Shown here: positions 44,757 through 53,858 of the stretch, piece by piece
Layout: the number at the start of each line of letters is the position of its first letter
Numbering within the stretch: the first letter of the stretch is position 1
NCBI GenBank assembly: GCA_033762315.1
Contig: JANRLS010000148.1
Span: 1 to 64,000 of the forward strand
Reading direction: 5' to 3'
DNA length: 64,000 nt
From: CAYLLN01 sp033762315
GTDB lineage: Bacteria; Planctomycetota; Planctomycetia; Pirellulales; Pirellulaceae
The notes under the pieces: generated by a model
What the model was told of the DNA's origin: nothing
What the model saw: only the letters and a program-made list of their open reading frames with translations
Databases searched by the model: none
Program-made: the position numbers and the translations under genes

Positions 44757-45788
44757 ATGCAAGTTTCGCGCCTAGGGATGGGGCTTTTCATGGCGATCGG
44801 CAGGCGAGCGAAAAGTCGGCGCGGTGGGTCTCCCCCTCCAATCGAGAGCAGAAATTCGGCTCTGGCCGCCCCACTCGAATTGCCCGCCGAAGCGCTGCCG
44901 GTGTCCATCGCCTGGGATTACGCGATTAGCATCGCGCTCGTCCATCTGCTGACGATCCCAGTCGCGCTGCCGTGGCTGTTTAGCTGGACCGGCCTCGCGG
45001 CGTGTCTCGTCGGTGTGCCGCTGTATGGCATTTTGGGAATCACCCTTTGCTATCATCGGCTGTTGACGCACCAGGGGCTAGTTCTGCCGAAATGGCTGGA
45101 GCATTTTTGCGCTTTGCTCGGCGTTTGCACTTTGCAAGACACGCCCGCCCGGTGGGTGGCGATTCATCGGATGCACCACCTGCACTCGGACGAGCGGCCC
45201 GACCCGCATTCGCCCCTGGTCAGCTTCCTGTGGGCGCATGTCGGCTGGCTGGTGATTCAGCATCGCGAGCACCGGGTGGTCACCTTCTACGAAAAATACG
45301 CCCGCGATTTGCTGCGCGATCCGTTCTATTTCGCGCTCGAGCGGCGGCTGGCCTGGGTTTGGATTTACATGGCCCACACGCTGCTCTACTTCGCCGCGGG
45401 CCTGGCAATTGGCTGGCCCTGGACCGGCAACGTGCTGGGCGGCGTGCAACTGGGGCTGAGCCTGGTCGTGTGGGGCGTGTTCATGCGCACGCTCATCATC
45501 TGGCACGGCACCTGGTCGGTGAATTCGGTGGCCCATGTCTGGGGCTATCGCAACTACGACACCGGCGACGACAGCCGCAACCACTGGGGCGTCGCCGTGT
45601 GGGCGTTCGGCGAAGGGTGGCACAACAACCATCATGCCGACCAGCGGGCTGCAATCCACGGCCATCGCTGGTGGGAGTTCGACATCACTTGGCAGGTCAT
45701 TCGCGTGCTGATGGTGCTGGGGCTGGCGAAAAACGTCGTCAAGCCCCGCGCGTGGGAAGAGCCCGAGCCCCTCAAGCGCGCGGCGTGA
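44757..45788 (+). CDS. Acyl-CoA delta-9-type fatty acid desaturase
   Basis: A 343-residue membrane di-iron desaturase. The three histidine boxes are HRLLTH (100-105), HRMHH (137-141) and HNNHH (289-293, in EGWHNNHHADQRAA). Four hydrophobic segments flank them. This spacing matches stearoyl-CoA-type delta-9 desaturases. It would introduce double bonds into acyl chains and so adjust membrane fluidity. The first 40 residues are basic and low-complexity, and later ATGs (44778, 44790) are possible starts. It is a single gene. Confidence 0.9.
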   Translation: MQVSRLGMGLFMAIGRRAKSRRGGSPPPIESRNSALAAPLELPAEALPVSIAWDYAISIALVHLLTIPVALPWLFSWTGLAACLVGVPLYGILGITLCYHRLLTHQGLVLPKWLEHFCALLGVCTLQDTPARWVAIHRMHHLHSDERPDPHSPLVSFLWAHVGWLVIQHREHRVVTFYEKYARDLLRDPFYFALERRLAWVWIYMAHTLLYFAAGLAIGWPWTGNVLGGVQLGLSLVVWGVFMRTLIIWHGTWSVNSVAHVWGYRNYDTGDDSRNHWGVAVWAFGEGWHNNHHADQRAAIHGHRWWEFDITWQVIRVLMVLGLAKNVVKPRAWEEPEPLKRAA

Positions 45789-45835
45789 TTCTCGACACCA
45801 AGCCGAAGCGTCAGCAAGGGCCTTGTGTGGGAGTG

Positions 45836-47044
45836 CTACTCCCGCATTTGCTGGAAGTAGAACACTCCCTTTTTGTTGCTGATCGCGATGTCGAGCAGCT
45901 TGTCGCCGCTCAAGTCGGCCACTTCGAATTGCGTGCCGACGCCACTGTCGTGGTCGATCAGATTGGCAACCCAACCGGCTTTGCCGTTGTCGCGGCGCAG
46001 TTCAAACCAATACAGCACGGCCGGCTTGTCGGGATCGACGTCCCCCTTCGGCCCGTGCGCCCACCAGCGCTTGCCGGTGACGAAATCGGGCAGCCCGTCA
46101 CCGTTGATGTCGGCCTGGCACAGGGCGTGGGTCTGCGAAAAGCTAGTGTCGATCGTGTGCGTCTTCCACTTCCCTTCGGGCAACTGCTCGTGCCACCAAA
46201 GGCCGACGGCATGGGAGCTGGTCGAAAGGACGTCGGCATCGCCGTCGCCATCGTAGTCATAGACATACATCTGGGCACAGTTTTGGCCAAGCGGAGCGGC
46301 ATGAAACGTCCACTCGCTTTGCGACGACTCGGCCGGCGCTTCCCACCAACCCTGCGGCACGACAATGTCCTGCCGCTTGTCGCCGTTGATGTCCCCCAGC
46401 CCCAGGCCGTGCGAATAACGCGTGGTGCTGGCGGCCGCGGGAAGCGAAACGGGACGAATCGTCCAGGGCTGCGTGATGTTGCTGGTTCGGGTCATGAAGC
46501 CCATCCGCCTCTCAGGACCGTCAAACGCCTTGGGATCGGGCGAATAGGCGGCCAAGAGATCGCGTTGGCCATCCCCATCGACATCGAGAAACTGCGGGCT
46601 TTCGTTGTTGGTGACCGGCGTGAGCGTGTGCTTGGGCCAGGGGGCATCGGGCTTGCGGGGATTCTCGAACCACCAGGTCGGCGTCCCCGGAAAATCAACG
46701 ACCAGAATGTCGCTCCAGCCGTCGCCGTTCAGGTCTTCGGCGAAGGTGCAAAACGAGTTGCTATAGCCGAGCGGGTTGTATTCGGGGGCCTTCTCGCCGA
46801 TCGGATGCATCGTCCACTTGCCCGACGCATCGCCCGACACAGGCTGCTCGTACCACACAAAGCCGGCGGCGATGTCGGCCCGGCCATCCTTGTTGAAATC
46901 GCCGACCGCCGCCCCTTCGCTGCGGAAGATCGTATCGAGCACCGTCTTTCGAAAGCTGATCTTGGGGCTGGGCGCTTGGGCCCAAGCGTTACTCGTAACA
47001 AGCGACCAGCCAACAACGGCACACAAGGCGGACCGGACAAACAT
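45836..47044 (-). CDS. Exported FG-GAP/VCBS repeat beta-propeller protein
   Basis: A 402-residue protein (ATG at 47044; MFVRSALCAVVGWSLVTSNA signal). Seven calcium-loop repeats are visible: DFNKDGRADIA, DLNGDGWSDIL, DVDGDGQRDLL, DINGDKRQDIV, DYDGDGDADVL, DINGDGLPDFV and DLSGDKLLDIA. That is one per blade of a seven-bladed propeller. Such proteins are abundant in planctomycetes, exported, and thought to bind surfaces or partners. No enzyme motif is seen. Confidence 0.92.
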   Translation of the reverse strand: MFVRSALCAVVGWSLVTSNAWAQAPSPKISFRKTVLDTIFRSEGAAVGDFNKDGRADIAAGFVWYEQPVSGDASGKWTMHPIGEKAPEYNPLGYSNSFCTFAEDLNGDGWSDILVVDFPGTPTWWFENPRKPDAPWPKHTLTPVTNNESPQFLDVDGDGQRDLLAAYSPDPKAFDGPERRMGFMTRTSNITQPWTIRPVSLPAAASTTRYSHGLGLGDINGDKRQDIVVPQGWWEAPAESSQSEWTFHAAPLGQNCAQMYVYDYDGDGDADVLSTSSHAVGLWWHEQLPEGKWKTHTIDTSFSQTHALCQADINGDGLPDFVTGKRWWAHGPKGDVDPDKPAVLYWFELRRDNGKAGWVANLIDHDSGVGTQFEVADLSGDKLLDIAISNKKGVFYFQQMRE

Positions 47045-47146
47045 GTGGCAAGCTCCGCGGTCGAGAGGTAGCAATCGGATGCCTCGATTGTACCGCAAAT
47101 CGCCGCGGATTCACCCGCTCCCGTCGGGAAATCGTTCGAACCGGGG

Positions 47147-48205
47147 CTACTTCTGCTCGGTCTCGGCCGTGGGGTTCTCGGCGACCTTCTCGGCCGGCTT
47201 ATCGGCGGGCTTCTCGGCCGATTGCGCGGGGGGAACGCCCCGAATCTTGCTCGTCGGGGCGCTGGCGGCATAGAGCATGGCGTCGTCGATAACCCAGGGG
47301 GTCGAAATGCTATGCCCGTCGTCCTGGTTGATCACGTTGAAAAAGAACGTCTGAAAGCTGTGCGCCCGATAGCTGTAGGGCCAGTAGCTGCCGATGCAGT
47401 CGCCGGTTTCCAGGTCGTCCACTCCTTTGCGGGCGAAAAAGTGAACCTGGCCGTCGGGGGAGCAGGTCATGCCGAGCGTCGCCCACTCTTCGGGCTCAAA
47501 CACCGGACCGGGCAAATCGCGGCCATAGCCATCGCCGCGGACATACACCCGCAGGCCATAGGTCCGCTCGCCACTCTTGTTCGTCCCCCGCTCCATGTGA
47601 ATGAACATGCCGGGCCAATATTCCTCGTTGGTCGATTTTTTCCCCCAGCCGAGCAGGCCGACGCGATAGCCGAACGTTGGTCCGACCCGGTTTTCCCACT
47701 GGCTGACCGGCGGCATATACACCCGGCAGATGCAGTTGGGAGTCCACGACACGGGGATCGTCCGGCCGACCTGTCCCTGCGTGTTGTGCAGCAGGTCGTC
47801 TTGCTGTTGCTGGCCGGAAGGGCGGCCGGGAATGCCCGATTGCAACGTCTGGATGCACATCGAGCCGATGCTGCCGGGAATGCCCGCCGGCGGCGTGATG
47901 ACGCGGCGGATCATGTCGGGCTGGCCGCGCTTCCCCGCCTCGACCCACAGGTTGTTCTTCGAGATGCCGCCGGGAACCCGCATGTTTTCGTCGATGTTCC
48001 AGCTGCTTTTGGGGCTGCTGGGATAGTAGTTCCAATCGAGCTGCTCGAAATCGTCCCCCGTTTTGGCGATGCGGATGCCCGAGCCGGGCGTGACCAGCGG
48101 CGGACCGCTGGGCTGCTTTTTGGCCTCGGCAGCGGGAGCGTGGCGGAAGGTCAGCGAGGTTCCCAGGGCGAGCGTGCCCAGGGCAAATTGGCGACGAGTC
48201 AGCAT
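47147..48205 (-). CDS. Tat-exported protein, possibly polysaccharide-lyase-like
   Basis: A 352-residue protein with a twin-arginine-type signal (MLTRRQFALGTLALGTSLTF). The mature part is rich in aromatic residues (DFEQLDWNYYPSSPKSSWNI, WPGMFIHMERGTNKSGERTY, WATLGMTCSPDGQVHFFARK), consistent with a jelly-roll glycan-binding or lyase-like fold. A 35-residue acidic-basic tail (EKPADKPAEKVAEN) ends the protein and looks like the SecF insertion repeats. I do not recognise a specific family. Confidence 0.7.
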   Translation of the reverse strand: MLTRRQFALGTLALGTSLTFRHAPAAEAKKQPSGPPLVTPGSGIRIAKTGDDFEQLDWNYYPSSPKSSWNIDENMRVPGGISKNNLWVEAGKRGQPDMIRRVITPPAGIPGSIGSMCIQTLQSGIPGRPSGQQQQDDLLHNTQGQVGRTIPVSWTPNCICRVYMPPVSQWENRVGPTFGYRVGLLGWGKKSTNEEYWPGMFIHMERGTNKSGERTYGLRVYVRGDGYGRDLPGPVFEPEEWATLGMTCSPDGQVHFFARKGVDDLETGDCIGSYWPYSYRAHSFQTFFFNVINQDDGHSISTPWVIDDAMLYAASAPTSKIRGVPPAQSAEKPADKPAEKVAENPTAETEQK

Positions 48206-48405
48206 GGGAACACTCCAAAGGGCGGGGCGGCAAACCTTGCCTGACCGGCAAAGTTGCCCGTGGCGGGGTCGCCGCGCCGGGCGGATGGGGCGCGTGGCGA
48301 CAACGGAAATATCGGACTGGCCCCATTAAACGATGCAACAATTGTTTTTCGCGCATTCCGAACCACCGCTGCCGCCCATACGCGAGGCGGGACGGTGGCG
48401 GTAAG

Positions 48406-50022
48406 ATGGGGCAAATGTCACGACATAAACGCCGCTCGAAAACCGCCCGCCCCACCAAGTCGCCCGGTTCGGCTCCCCGCGCCGGCCACCGCGAAAGCCT
48501 GCCCGAAGGGGATGGCCCTGGCGAACGCCTGCAAAAGGTCCTCGCCGCCGCCGGCCACGGCAGCCGCCGCGATTGCGAGGAGCTGATTACCGCCGGCCGG
48601 GTCGAAATCGATCGGCAGGTGGTGACGGAACTGGGAACCCGCGTCGATCCGGTGCGGCAAGAGATTCGGGTCGATGGCGAGGCCCTGCGTCGCCCCAAAA
48701 AGCTCTATTTCGCGGTCAACAAGCCCGTCGGCGTCGTGACGACGAACGACGACCCCAGCGGCCGGCCGCGCGTGATTGATCTCGTTCCCACCGAAGAGCG
48801 GGTCTTTGCCGTCGGGCGGATCGACCTGTCGAGCGAAGGGCTGATTCTCGTCACCAACGACGGCGAATTCGCCAACCGCATCACCCACCCGCGGTACGGC
48901 GTCGAGAAGACCTATCTCGTTAGGGTCGCCGGCTCGCCGGCCGAAAGCGACCTCGCGAAGCTGCGCAAGGGGGTTTATCTGAGCGATGGCTTTTGCCGCG
49001 TGCAGTCGATCGTCGTCAAGGGGAAGCACAAGCAAAGCACCGACCTCTTGATCGTGCTCAACGAAGGGCGAAATCGCGAGCTGCGTCGCATTTTGGCCCG
49101 CGTGGGGCACAAGGTCGTGCGACTGCGGCGGATTGCCGTCGGCTCGATCAAGCTGGCCGACTTGCCAGTCGGTGCGTGGCGGCGGCTCTTGCCGGCCGAG
49201 ATCGAGAGCCTGCTGCAGCTGGCCCGCGAGAAGCGGCGCGGCGGCAAAGCCAAGAAAAAGGGCCCGCGCATCCCCCAGCCTGCCGGCGGCGAGCTGGCGA
49301 CTGGCCCCTCCCCCCAGCAGCAAGCTTTGCTGGCCGAGCCGTTGTCGCTCGACGATTTGCTGCGTGATGACGAACCGGCGGCGATTCAAGCTGCTACTCC
49401 ACGGGGGGGCGGGCCACGACCAGGTGCGCTTGCCGTGGAGTTGGAGGACGATGATCTTGAGCTTGGTGCCGAGGATCGTGAGGCCACGTCGGACTTCGAA
49501 TCCGACGATTCGGACGCTGAGGATTTCGACTCCCCGGACTATGACGCCGCTCAGTTCGCGGACGACGACGCGGTGGTCGCGGGTCCCGGGGCCGGTCGAG
49601 CCGCGGGAGTGATCGAATACGAGGACGAAGAGGCACCCGCCGCGACGACCCCTGTCCAGCCGAGCCAGCCACGCCGTTTCCAATCGGGCGGCAATAAGTT
49701 GAAAGCGGCGGGGGGAAAAAAGTTCGCCACAACCGGCGGAAAGCGATTTGCCAAGCCCGGAGGTAAGAAATTCGGCAAGCCCGGAGGCAAGCGATTCGCC
49801 AAGCCGGACGGTGAGCGACGCGGCGACTCTGGCGCGAAGAAACCCTTCGGCAAATCGGGAGCGAAGAAACCTTTCGGCAAACCAGGCAACAAGAAGTCCT
49901 ACGGCAAATCGGCCGGCCAATCCGGCGGGGCAACCGGCGGCAAACGCTTCGAGAAGTCGGACCGCAGCAAGTTCAAGAAAAAGTTTGGCAAGCCGGGCGG
50001 ACGAGGGAAGAACCGCCCATGA
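48406..50022 (+). CDS. RluB/RsuA-type pseudouridine synthase with long repetitive tail
   Basis: A 538-residue protein. Residues 38-100 are an S4 RNA-binding domain (ERLQKVLAAAGHGSRRDCEE), and 100-265 are the synthase domain with catalytic D140 in VGRIDLSSEGLIL. NKPVGVVTTNDDP and NEGRNRELRRI are RluB/RluE motifs. It should modify 23S (or 16S) rRNA. The last 270 residues are extra: first an acidic tract (DDDLELGAEDREATSDFESD), then a basic one of KFGKPGGKRFAKPGG-like repeats. The ATG at 48406 or 48415 may be used. Its stop overlaps the pyrK start (ATGA). Confidence 0.93.
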   Translation: MGQMSRHKRRSKTARPTKSPGSAPRAGHRESLPEGDGPGERLQKVLAAAGHGSRRDCEELITAGRVEIDRQVVTELGTRVDPVRQEIRVDGEALRRPKKLYFAVNKPVGVVTTNDDPSGRPRVIDLVPTEERVFAVGRIDLSSEGLILVTNDGEFANRITHPRYGVEKTYLVRVAGSPAESDLAKLRKGVYLSDGFCRVQSIVVKGKHKQSTDLLIVLNEGRNRELRRILARVGHKVVRLRRIAVGSIKLADLPVGAWRRLLPAEIESLLQLAREKRRGGKAKKKGPRIPQPAGGELATGPSPQQQALLAEPLSLDDLLRDDEPAAIQAATPRGGGPRPGALAVELEDDDLELGAEDREATSDFESDDSDAEDFDSPDYDAAQFADDDAVVAGPGAGRAAGVIEYEDEEAPAATTPVQPSQPRRFQSGGNKLKAAGGKKFATTGGKRFAKPGGKKFGKPGGKRFAKPDGERRGDSGAKKPFGKSGAKKPFGKPGNKKSYGKSAGQSGGATGGKRFEKSDRSKFKKKFGKPGGRGKNRP

Positions 50023-50921
50023 ACCCGCTCCACGCCAAATACTATGCCGACGAGGCGGTGCAAGTTTCGGCCGAGATTGTCGAAAACGTCCGGCTGGCAA
50101 AGGACACTTATCGCCTTCGATTTCTCGCGCCGGACCTCGCCCGCCGCTTCGTGCCGGGGCAGTTTTTGATGCTCCGCCTGACGGGCTTCAACGATCCGCT
50201 TATCGGGCGACCGCTCGCGCTCTATGACACCGTGCTCTCCACCGAGGGCGAGCCCGAAGCCGTGGACGTGGTCTATCTGGTCAAGGGAAAGCTCACCAGC
50301 CGCTTGTGGCAAATGCAGCCCGGCCAGCGAATCGACGCCTGGGGGCCGCTCGGCAACGGCTTTCTCGCCAGCGAGCCGAACGGGCCGGTTTCGACCGAGC
50401 ACCTGGTGCTGGTGGCGGGCGGAATCGGCTACACGCCGTTTTTGGCCCTGGCCCAGGAGGCACTCGGCAAAAAGCGGTATGGCGATCCGCCGCGCAAAAT
50501 CGCGCCCGCCCGGCAAGTGTCGTTCTGCTACGGAGCCCGCACGGCCGACTATTTCGCCGGTTTGGAACAATTCCGCGCGCTCGGCCTCGATTTGCGCCTC
50601 GCCACCGACGACGGCAGCCTGGGGCATCATGGCCTCGTGACCGATCTCGTGCGGCAAGTGCTGGAGGAACACGCGCGCAGTGGCCACCACGGCCGGGTGC
50701 GAATCGTCTGCTGCGGGCCGGAGCCGATGATGGAAGCGGTGGCCCACATCGCCCGCGAGAGAAATGTTCCCTGCCAGGTGTCACTCGAAACGCCGATGGC
50801 ATGCGGCATCGGGATCTGCTTTACCTGCGTCGCCAAGGTCCGCCAGCCCGATGGGGGCTGGGACTATAAGCGAACCTGCGTCGATGGCCCCGTCTTCGAT
50901 GCCGAGCTGATCGAGTGGTAA
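50019..50921 (+). CDS. pyrK: Dihydroorotate dehydrogenase B electron-transfer subunit
   Basis: A 300-residue ferredoxin-reductase-like protein. The FAD-binding region has RFVPGQFLMLRLTGFNDPLI and GRPLALYD. The NAD motif is LVAGGIGYTPFLALAQEA. The C-terminal [2Fe-2S] cluster ligands are in MACGIGICFTCVAKV, with a final cysteine in YKRTCVDGPVF. It carries electrons from class 1B PyrD to NAD+. Its ATG overlaps the stop of the pseudouridine synthase gene by four bases, so it is translationally coupled to that gene and not to pyrD. Confidence 0.95.
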   Translation: MNPLHAKYYADEAVQVSAEIVENVRLAKDTYRLRFLAPDLARRFVPGQFLMLRLTGFNDPLIGRPLALYDTVLSTEGEPEAVDVVYLVKGKLTSRLWQMQPGQRIDAWGPLGNGFLASEPNGPVSTEHLVLVAGGIGYTPFLALAQEALGKKRYGDPPRKIAPARQVSFCYGARTADYFAGLEQFRALGLDLRLATDDGSLGHHGLVTDLVRQVLEEHARSGHHGRVRIVCCGPEPMMEAVAHIARERNVPCQVSLETPMACGIGICFTCVAKVRQPDGGWDYKRTCVDGPVFDAELIEW

Positions 50922-50977
50922 GCGTGGGGCAGGCGTCCCGCCTGCCGCGTTCTCCCCTCCCCTCCCCTGCCCCGCCA

Positions 50978-52210
50978 TTACTTGGTTGGATAAGCCACCA
51001 CCGTCATCCCCCCATAGCCGCGGGGCCAGCGCGATGTGAACTCGACCTGGCCGACGAATTCGCCAGCGCCGAGCGTCGCGGGAAACTCCTTGGCCAGCTT
51101 GTTTTGTTGGTCCACGTAGATTTTCGCCAGATACTTGCCCGGCGGAAGAGCGAGTCGCTTCGGCTCCGCACCACGAGCGGAATCCCGCGGGGCGGTCAGG
51201 CTGAGGTGATTCTGCCACAATTGCCCGCCGCCAAAAATCTGCCGGTCGGCGGTGGCCCACCGCTCGTCCGACCACGCGCGGCGGGCCTCGTCCCACGCGT
51301 ACAGATCGATCTGCAGCACCAGTTTGTCGAATTTGGCCGGCACGCCAGTGAGTTTGAACCAGATGTCGCTGACGGTGGAAACTTCGCTGGCAACCGGCGG
51401 CAGCTGATCGGCCCGTGTGTACTTGCCGGCCGAGACGGCGGCGAGGTCGTCGATAAACGCGCGAAACTGCTTGTACGTCCGGTCGCCGAACGCCATTTTC
51501 ACGCCGCCGCCATGCTGCACCTGATTCAGCGGCTTGAGCAAGAGCAGGCTCTTTTCCGGCGCGGCCAGATCGATCAGTTCGTTTTCGCGAAGGTGGTCGA
51601 GCGTGGCCTGGGGATCGCCGAGCTTGATCCAAGAGATGTGCTCGCCATGCTTTTTGACCTGCTGCTGGTTGCGATCGGGCGAGTGACAAGCGGCGCAGCG
51701 GCCGACTTCGGACCAGACATTGTCCAAGAATGACGCGAGCACCCCATCGCGGCGGGCGTGGCGGAGCACTTCGACCGGAACTTGCGGGCCGATTGGGCCA
51801 CCTCCCTTGGCCGCCAGCAGCGCCGGGTCTTTGACGGCGGCGGCGATCCAATCGCGAAATGCGTCGTACTCCTGTTTGCGGGCCGCATCGGAAACGAGGC
51901 TGGGCCTCTCTGGCTTGCGGGCGATGAACGCCAGCAGCTTCGATTTCTCGGGCTGGGAAACGTCGATCAATCCCGCGGCACGGAGAGCGGCGAAGGTTTC
52001 GGGTTGCGTGGGGCGGATGTAATCGGCCAGTTCGACACCCGACAGATGGCACTCCGCGCAGCTGGAGGGGGTCTTGGCCTGCAAAATCGGCAGGATGCGG
52101 CGCTCGAAAATCGCGAGCGCCCCATCGTCGTCGGCGCGGGCGGCAGCCGCCGGATTGCCGGCGAGCGCGAAGCCCAGCAGCCAGCCAAAGGAGAGGCAGA
52201 TTCGGCTCAT
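50978..52210 (-). CDS. Exported protein with two c-type haem motifs
   Basis: A 410-residue protein with signal peptide MSRICLSFGWLLGFALAGNP. The haem motifs are CAECH (51-55) in SSCAECHLSGVE and CAACH (172-176) in GRCAACHSPDRN. The last 160 residues lack them and look beta-rich (GKYLAKIYVDQQNKLAKEF, EFVGQVEFTSRWPRGYGGMT), perhaps a binding domain. It may be a planctomycete cytochrome paralogue. It lies 67 bases downstream of the last ExbD gene on the same strand and could be part of that operon. Confidence 0.85.
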   Translation of the reverse strand: MSRICLSFGWLLGFALAGNPAAAARADDDGALAIFERRILPILQAKTPSSCAECHLSGVELADYIRPTQPETFAALRAAGLIDVSQPEKSKLLAFIARKPERPSLVSDAARKQEYDAFRDWIAAAVKDPALLAAKGGGPIGPQVPVEVLRHARRDGVLASFLDNVWSEVGRCAACHSPDRNQQQVKKHGEHISWIKLGDPQATLDHLRENELIDLAAPEKSLLLLKPLNQVQHGGGVKMAFGDRTYKQFRAFIDDLAAVSAGKYTRADQLPPVASEVSTVSDIWFKLTGVPAKFDKLVLQIDLYAWDEARRAWSDERWATADRQIFGGGQLWQNHLSLTAPRDSARGAEPKRLALPPGKYLAKIYVDQQNKLAKEFPATLGAGEFVGQVEFTSRWPRGYGGMTVVAYPTK

Positions 52211-52277
52211 GCGCGGGACTCCGGGGAAAGATTGTCGCGCAGCCTACCGCGCCACCGGGCCGAAGCCAAACGCGGGC

Positions 52278-52733
52278 TTACCGAAAATTCACCCGCGAAA
52301 CGAGCGGCCGAATCGAGCCATCGGCGAGCCGCGTCCCCGAAACGGCGGTAATCGCGGCCATCGTGTGGTCATAGGCGAGTGCTTCGTCGCACGATAGCTC
52401 GACGCTTGCTTCAGCCGCCAGTTGCGGGTCGCCGGCGAGCAGCTTGGCGACTTCGTCGTGCAACGCAGAAAGGCCGGCGAGCGAGCGGCCATTGAGCGAA
52501 ACCGCGGCGAGTGATCCCTCGTCGCTCGCCCGCAGCACCACGACCAGCGGCGGAACCTGGGCAAAGCTCTGTGCGGTTTCCGGCCGCCGGTGGGGCGGCG
52601 CGATGTCGAAATCCCCCTCGGGCTGGGCGATGCGCAGCGTGAGAATGAAAAAGACGAGAAGCTGAAAGACGATGTCGATCAGCGGCGTCATATCGAGGGG
52701 AATGCGCAACGCCAATCGACTGCGAAAACGCAT
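52278..52733 (-). CDS. ExbD/TolR-family protein 1
   Basis: A 151-residue biopolymer-transport protein (ATG at 52733). A short basic cytoplasmic start leads into PLDMTPLIDIVFQLLVFFIL, where the first helix holds the conserved proton-path aspartate. A periplasmic domain (residues 45-151) follows. It is the third of three co-directional ExbD genes downstream of an ExbB/TolQ gene. Together with ExbB it should use the proton gradient to drive a periplasmic or outer-membrane process. Confidence 0.92.
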   Translation of the reverse strand: MRFRSRLALRIPLDMTPLIDIVFQLLVFFILTLRIAQPEGDFDIAPPHRRPETAQSFAQVPPLVVVLRASDEGSLAAVSLNGRSLAGLSALHDEVAKLLAGDPQLAAEASVELSCDEALAYDHTMAAITAVSGTRLADGSIRPLVSRVNFR

Positions 52734-52834
52734 GGCAGATGCTCCGGGAACGGATTGCCTGGCCCAGAGGCAATCGCTTTTACCGGCCGCAAATATTCCC
52801 GCCGGCGCGACGAGCATCGCCGCACTACCTGCCG

Positions 52835-53314
52835 CTACGGCTTGCGCGGCGGCGAGAACTTGATCTTCTCGACGAGCTTGATGATCTGCCCGTCGGCCCC
52901 CATCCGGCCGGAAACGGCGGTGACGGCGTTGATGACGTTTTCGTATTTGAGGTTGTAGTCGCAGTCGAGCTCGACCTCGGCCGAGGCGGCCATGCTCCCC
53001 TCGCCGACGACGCTGGCAATGTAGTTGTGCAACTGCGCCCAGCGATCGGCTCCGTTGAACGAACGCTCGGCGAGGGTCATATTCCCCAGGTTGCCCGTGC
53101 TGTCGGCCTGCATGCGGAGTTTCAGCGGGGGGAGTTGATTGGGATCGGGATTACCGGCCCGCGGCGCGGCGAGGGGCATCTTGATGTTGAAATCCCCCTC
53201 GGCGGTGGAGATTTTCAACGACATGATAAAGAAGGTGAGCAACTGAAATACGATATCGATCATGGGAGTCATGTCGATCGGTATCTTGTCGCTGAGGTTC
53301 GACTTCCTAGCCAT
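52835..53314 (-). CDS. ExbD/TolR-family protein 2
   Basis: A 159-residue paralogue. DKIPIDMTPMIDIVFQLLTF contains the proton-path aspartate in the single helix, and the periplasmic domain has VELDCDYNLKYENVINAVTA. That segment parallels VELSCDEALAYDHTMAAITA of protein 1, so the two are closer to each other than to protein 3. The genes are 101 bases apart. Confidence 0.92.
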   Translation of the reverse strand: MARKSNLSDKIPIDMTPMIDIVFQLLTFFIMSLKISTAEGDFNIKMPLAAPRAGNPDPNQLPPLKLRMQADSTGNLGNMTLAERSFNGADRWAQLHNYIASVVGEGSMAASAEVELDCDYNLKYENVINAVTAVSGRMGADGQIIKLVEKIKFSPPRKP

Positions 53315-53382
53315 CTTGCAGTCGCCGCCGTGAAGAGTTTTACCGAAGAGTGTGGGAATTGAGGGAGCATCGCCGCTGGACG

Positions 53383-53823
53383 CTAAGACTGCCCTTCCTT
53401 GGCGCGCAGCGTGAATTTCTCAAAACCTACTTCCTGACAGATCTTAATGAGCTCCTGCACCATACCGGTTTTCACATCCTTGTGGGCACGAATGACGATC
53501 GTTGCGCTGGCGGCCGACTTGTTCTGCGATTCGAGCACGTATTTTTCGTTGTTTAGCACGGGCTTGATCGCCTGCGAATTCGCGTATTCCTGCCCCGCGA
53601 CGATCGCCCGCCCGTCCCGCGTGAGTTGCACCGTGATCGGCGATTCGGTGGGAGCCTCCGGCGGCTTGGCAAGCGTACTTTGGGGGAGGGTGATGCGGTC
53701 GTCCTGATCGGCCGCGTCGAAGTTGATCAGAATCATGAAGAACGCGATGAGCTGGAACGTCATATCGATCATGGGAGTCATGTCGATATCGGTAGCTTGC
53801 GGACCGTCAGACTTGATCTTCAT
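53383..53823 (-). CDS. ExbD/TolR-family protein 3
   Basis: A 146-residue paralogue, first of the three in transcription order. DIDMTPMIDMTFQLIAFFMI has the conserved aspartate. Its periplasmic part contains ATIVIRAHKDVKTGMVQELI, closer to classical ExbD/TolR than the other two. A space of 35 bases separates it from the ExbB/TolQ gene. The stator of one ExbB pentamer normally takes two ExbD; three different ExbDs imply alternative or mixed dimers. Confidence 0.93.
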   Translation of the reverse strand: MKIKSDGPQATDIDMTPMIDMTFQLIAFFMILINFDAADQDDRITLPQSTLAKPPEAPTESPITVQLTRDGRAIVAGQEYANSQAIKPVLNNEKYVLESQNKSAASATIVIRAHKDVKTGMVQELIKICQEVGFEKFTLRAKEGQS

Positions 53824-53858
53824 GGAATCCTCCTCCCGCGGAGACGAATTGACGACCG

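Noticed and set aside
45002..47071. A 689-codon + frame crossing the desaturase and FG-GAP genes
   Set aside because: It overlaps two well-supported genes in other frames and has low-complexity Arg/Ala content.
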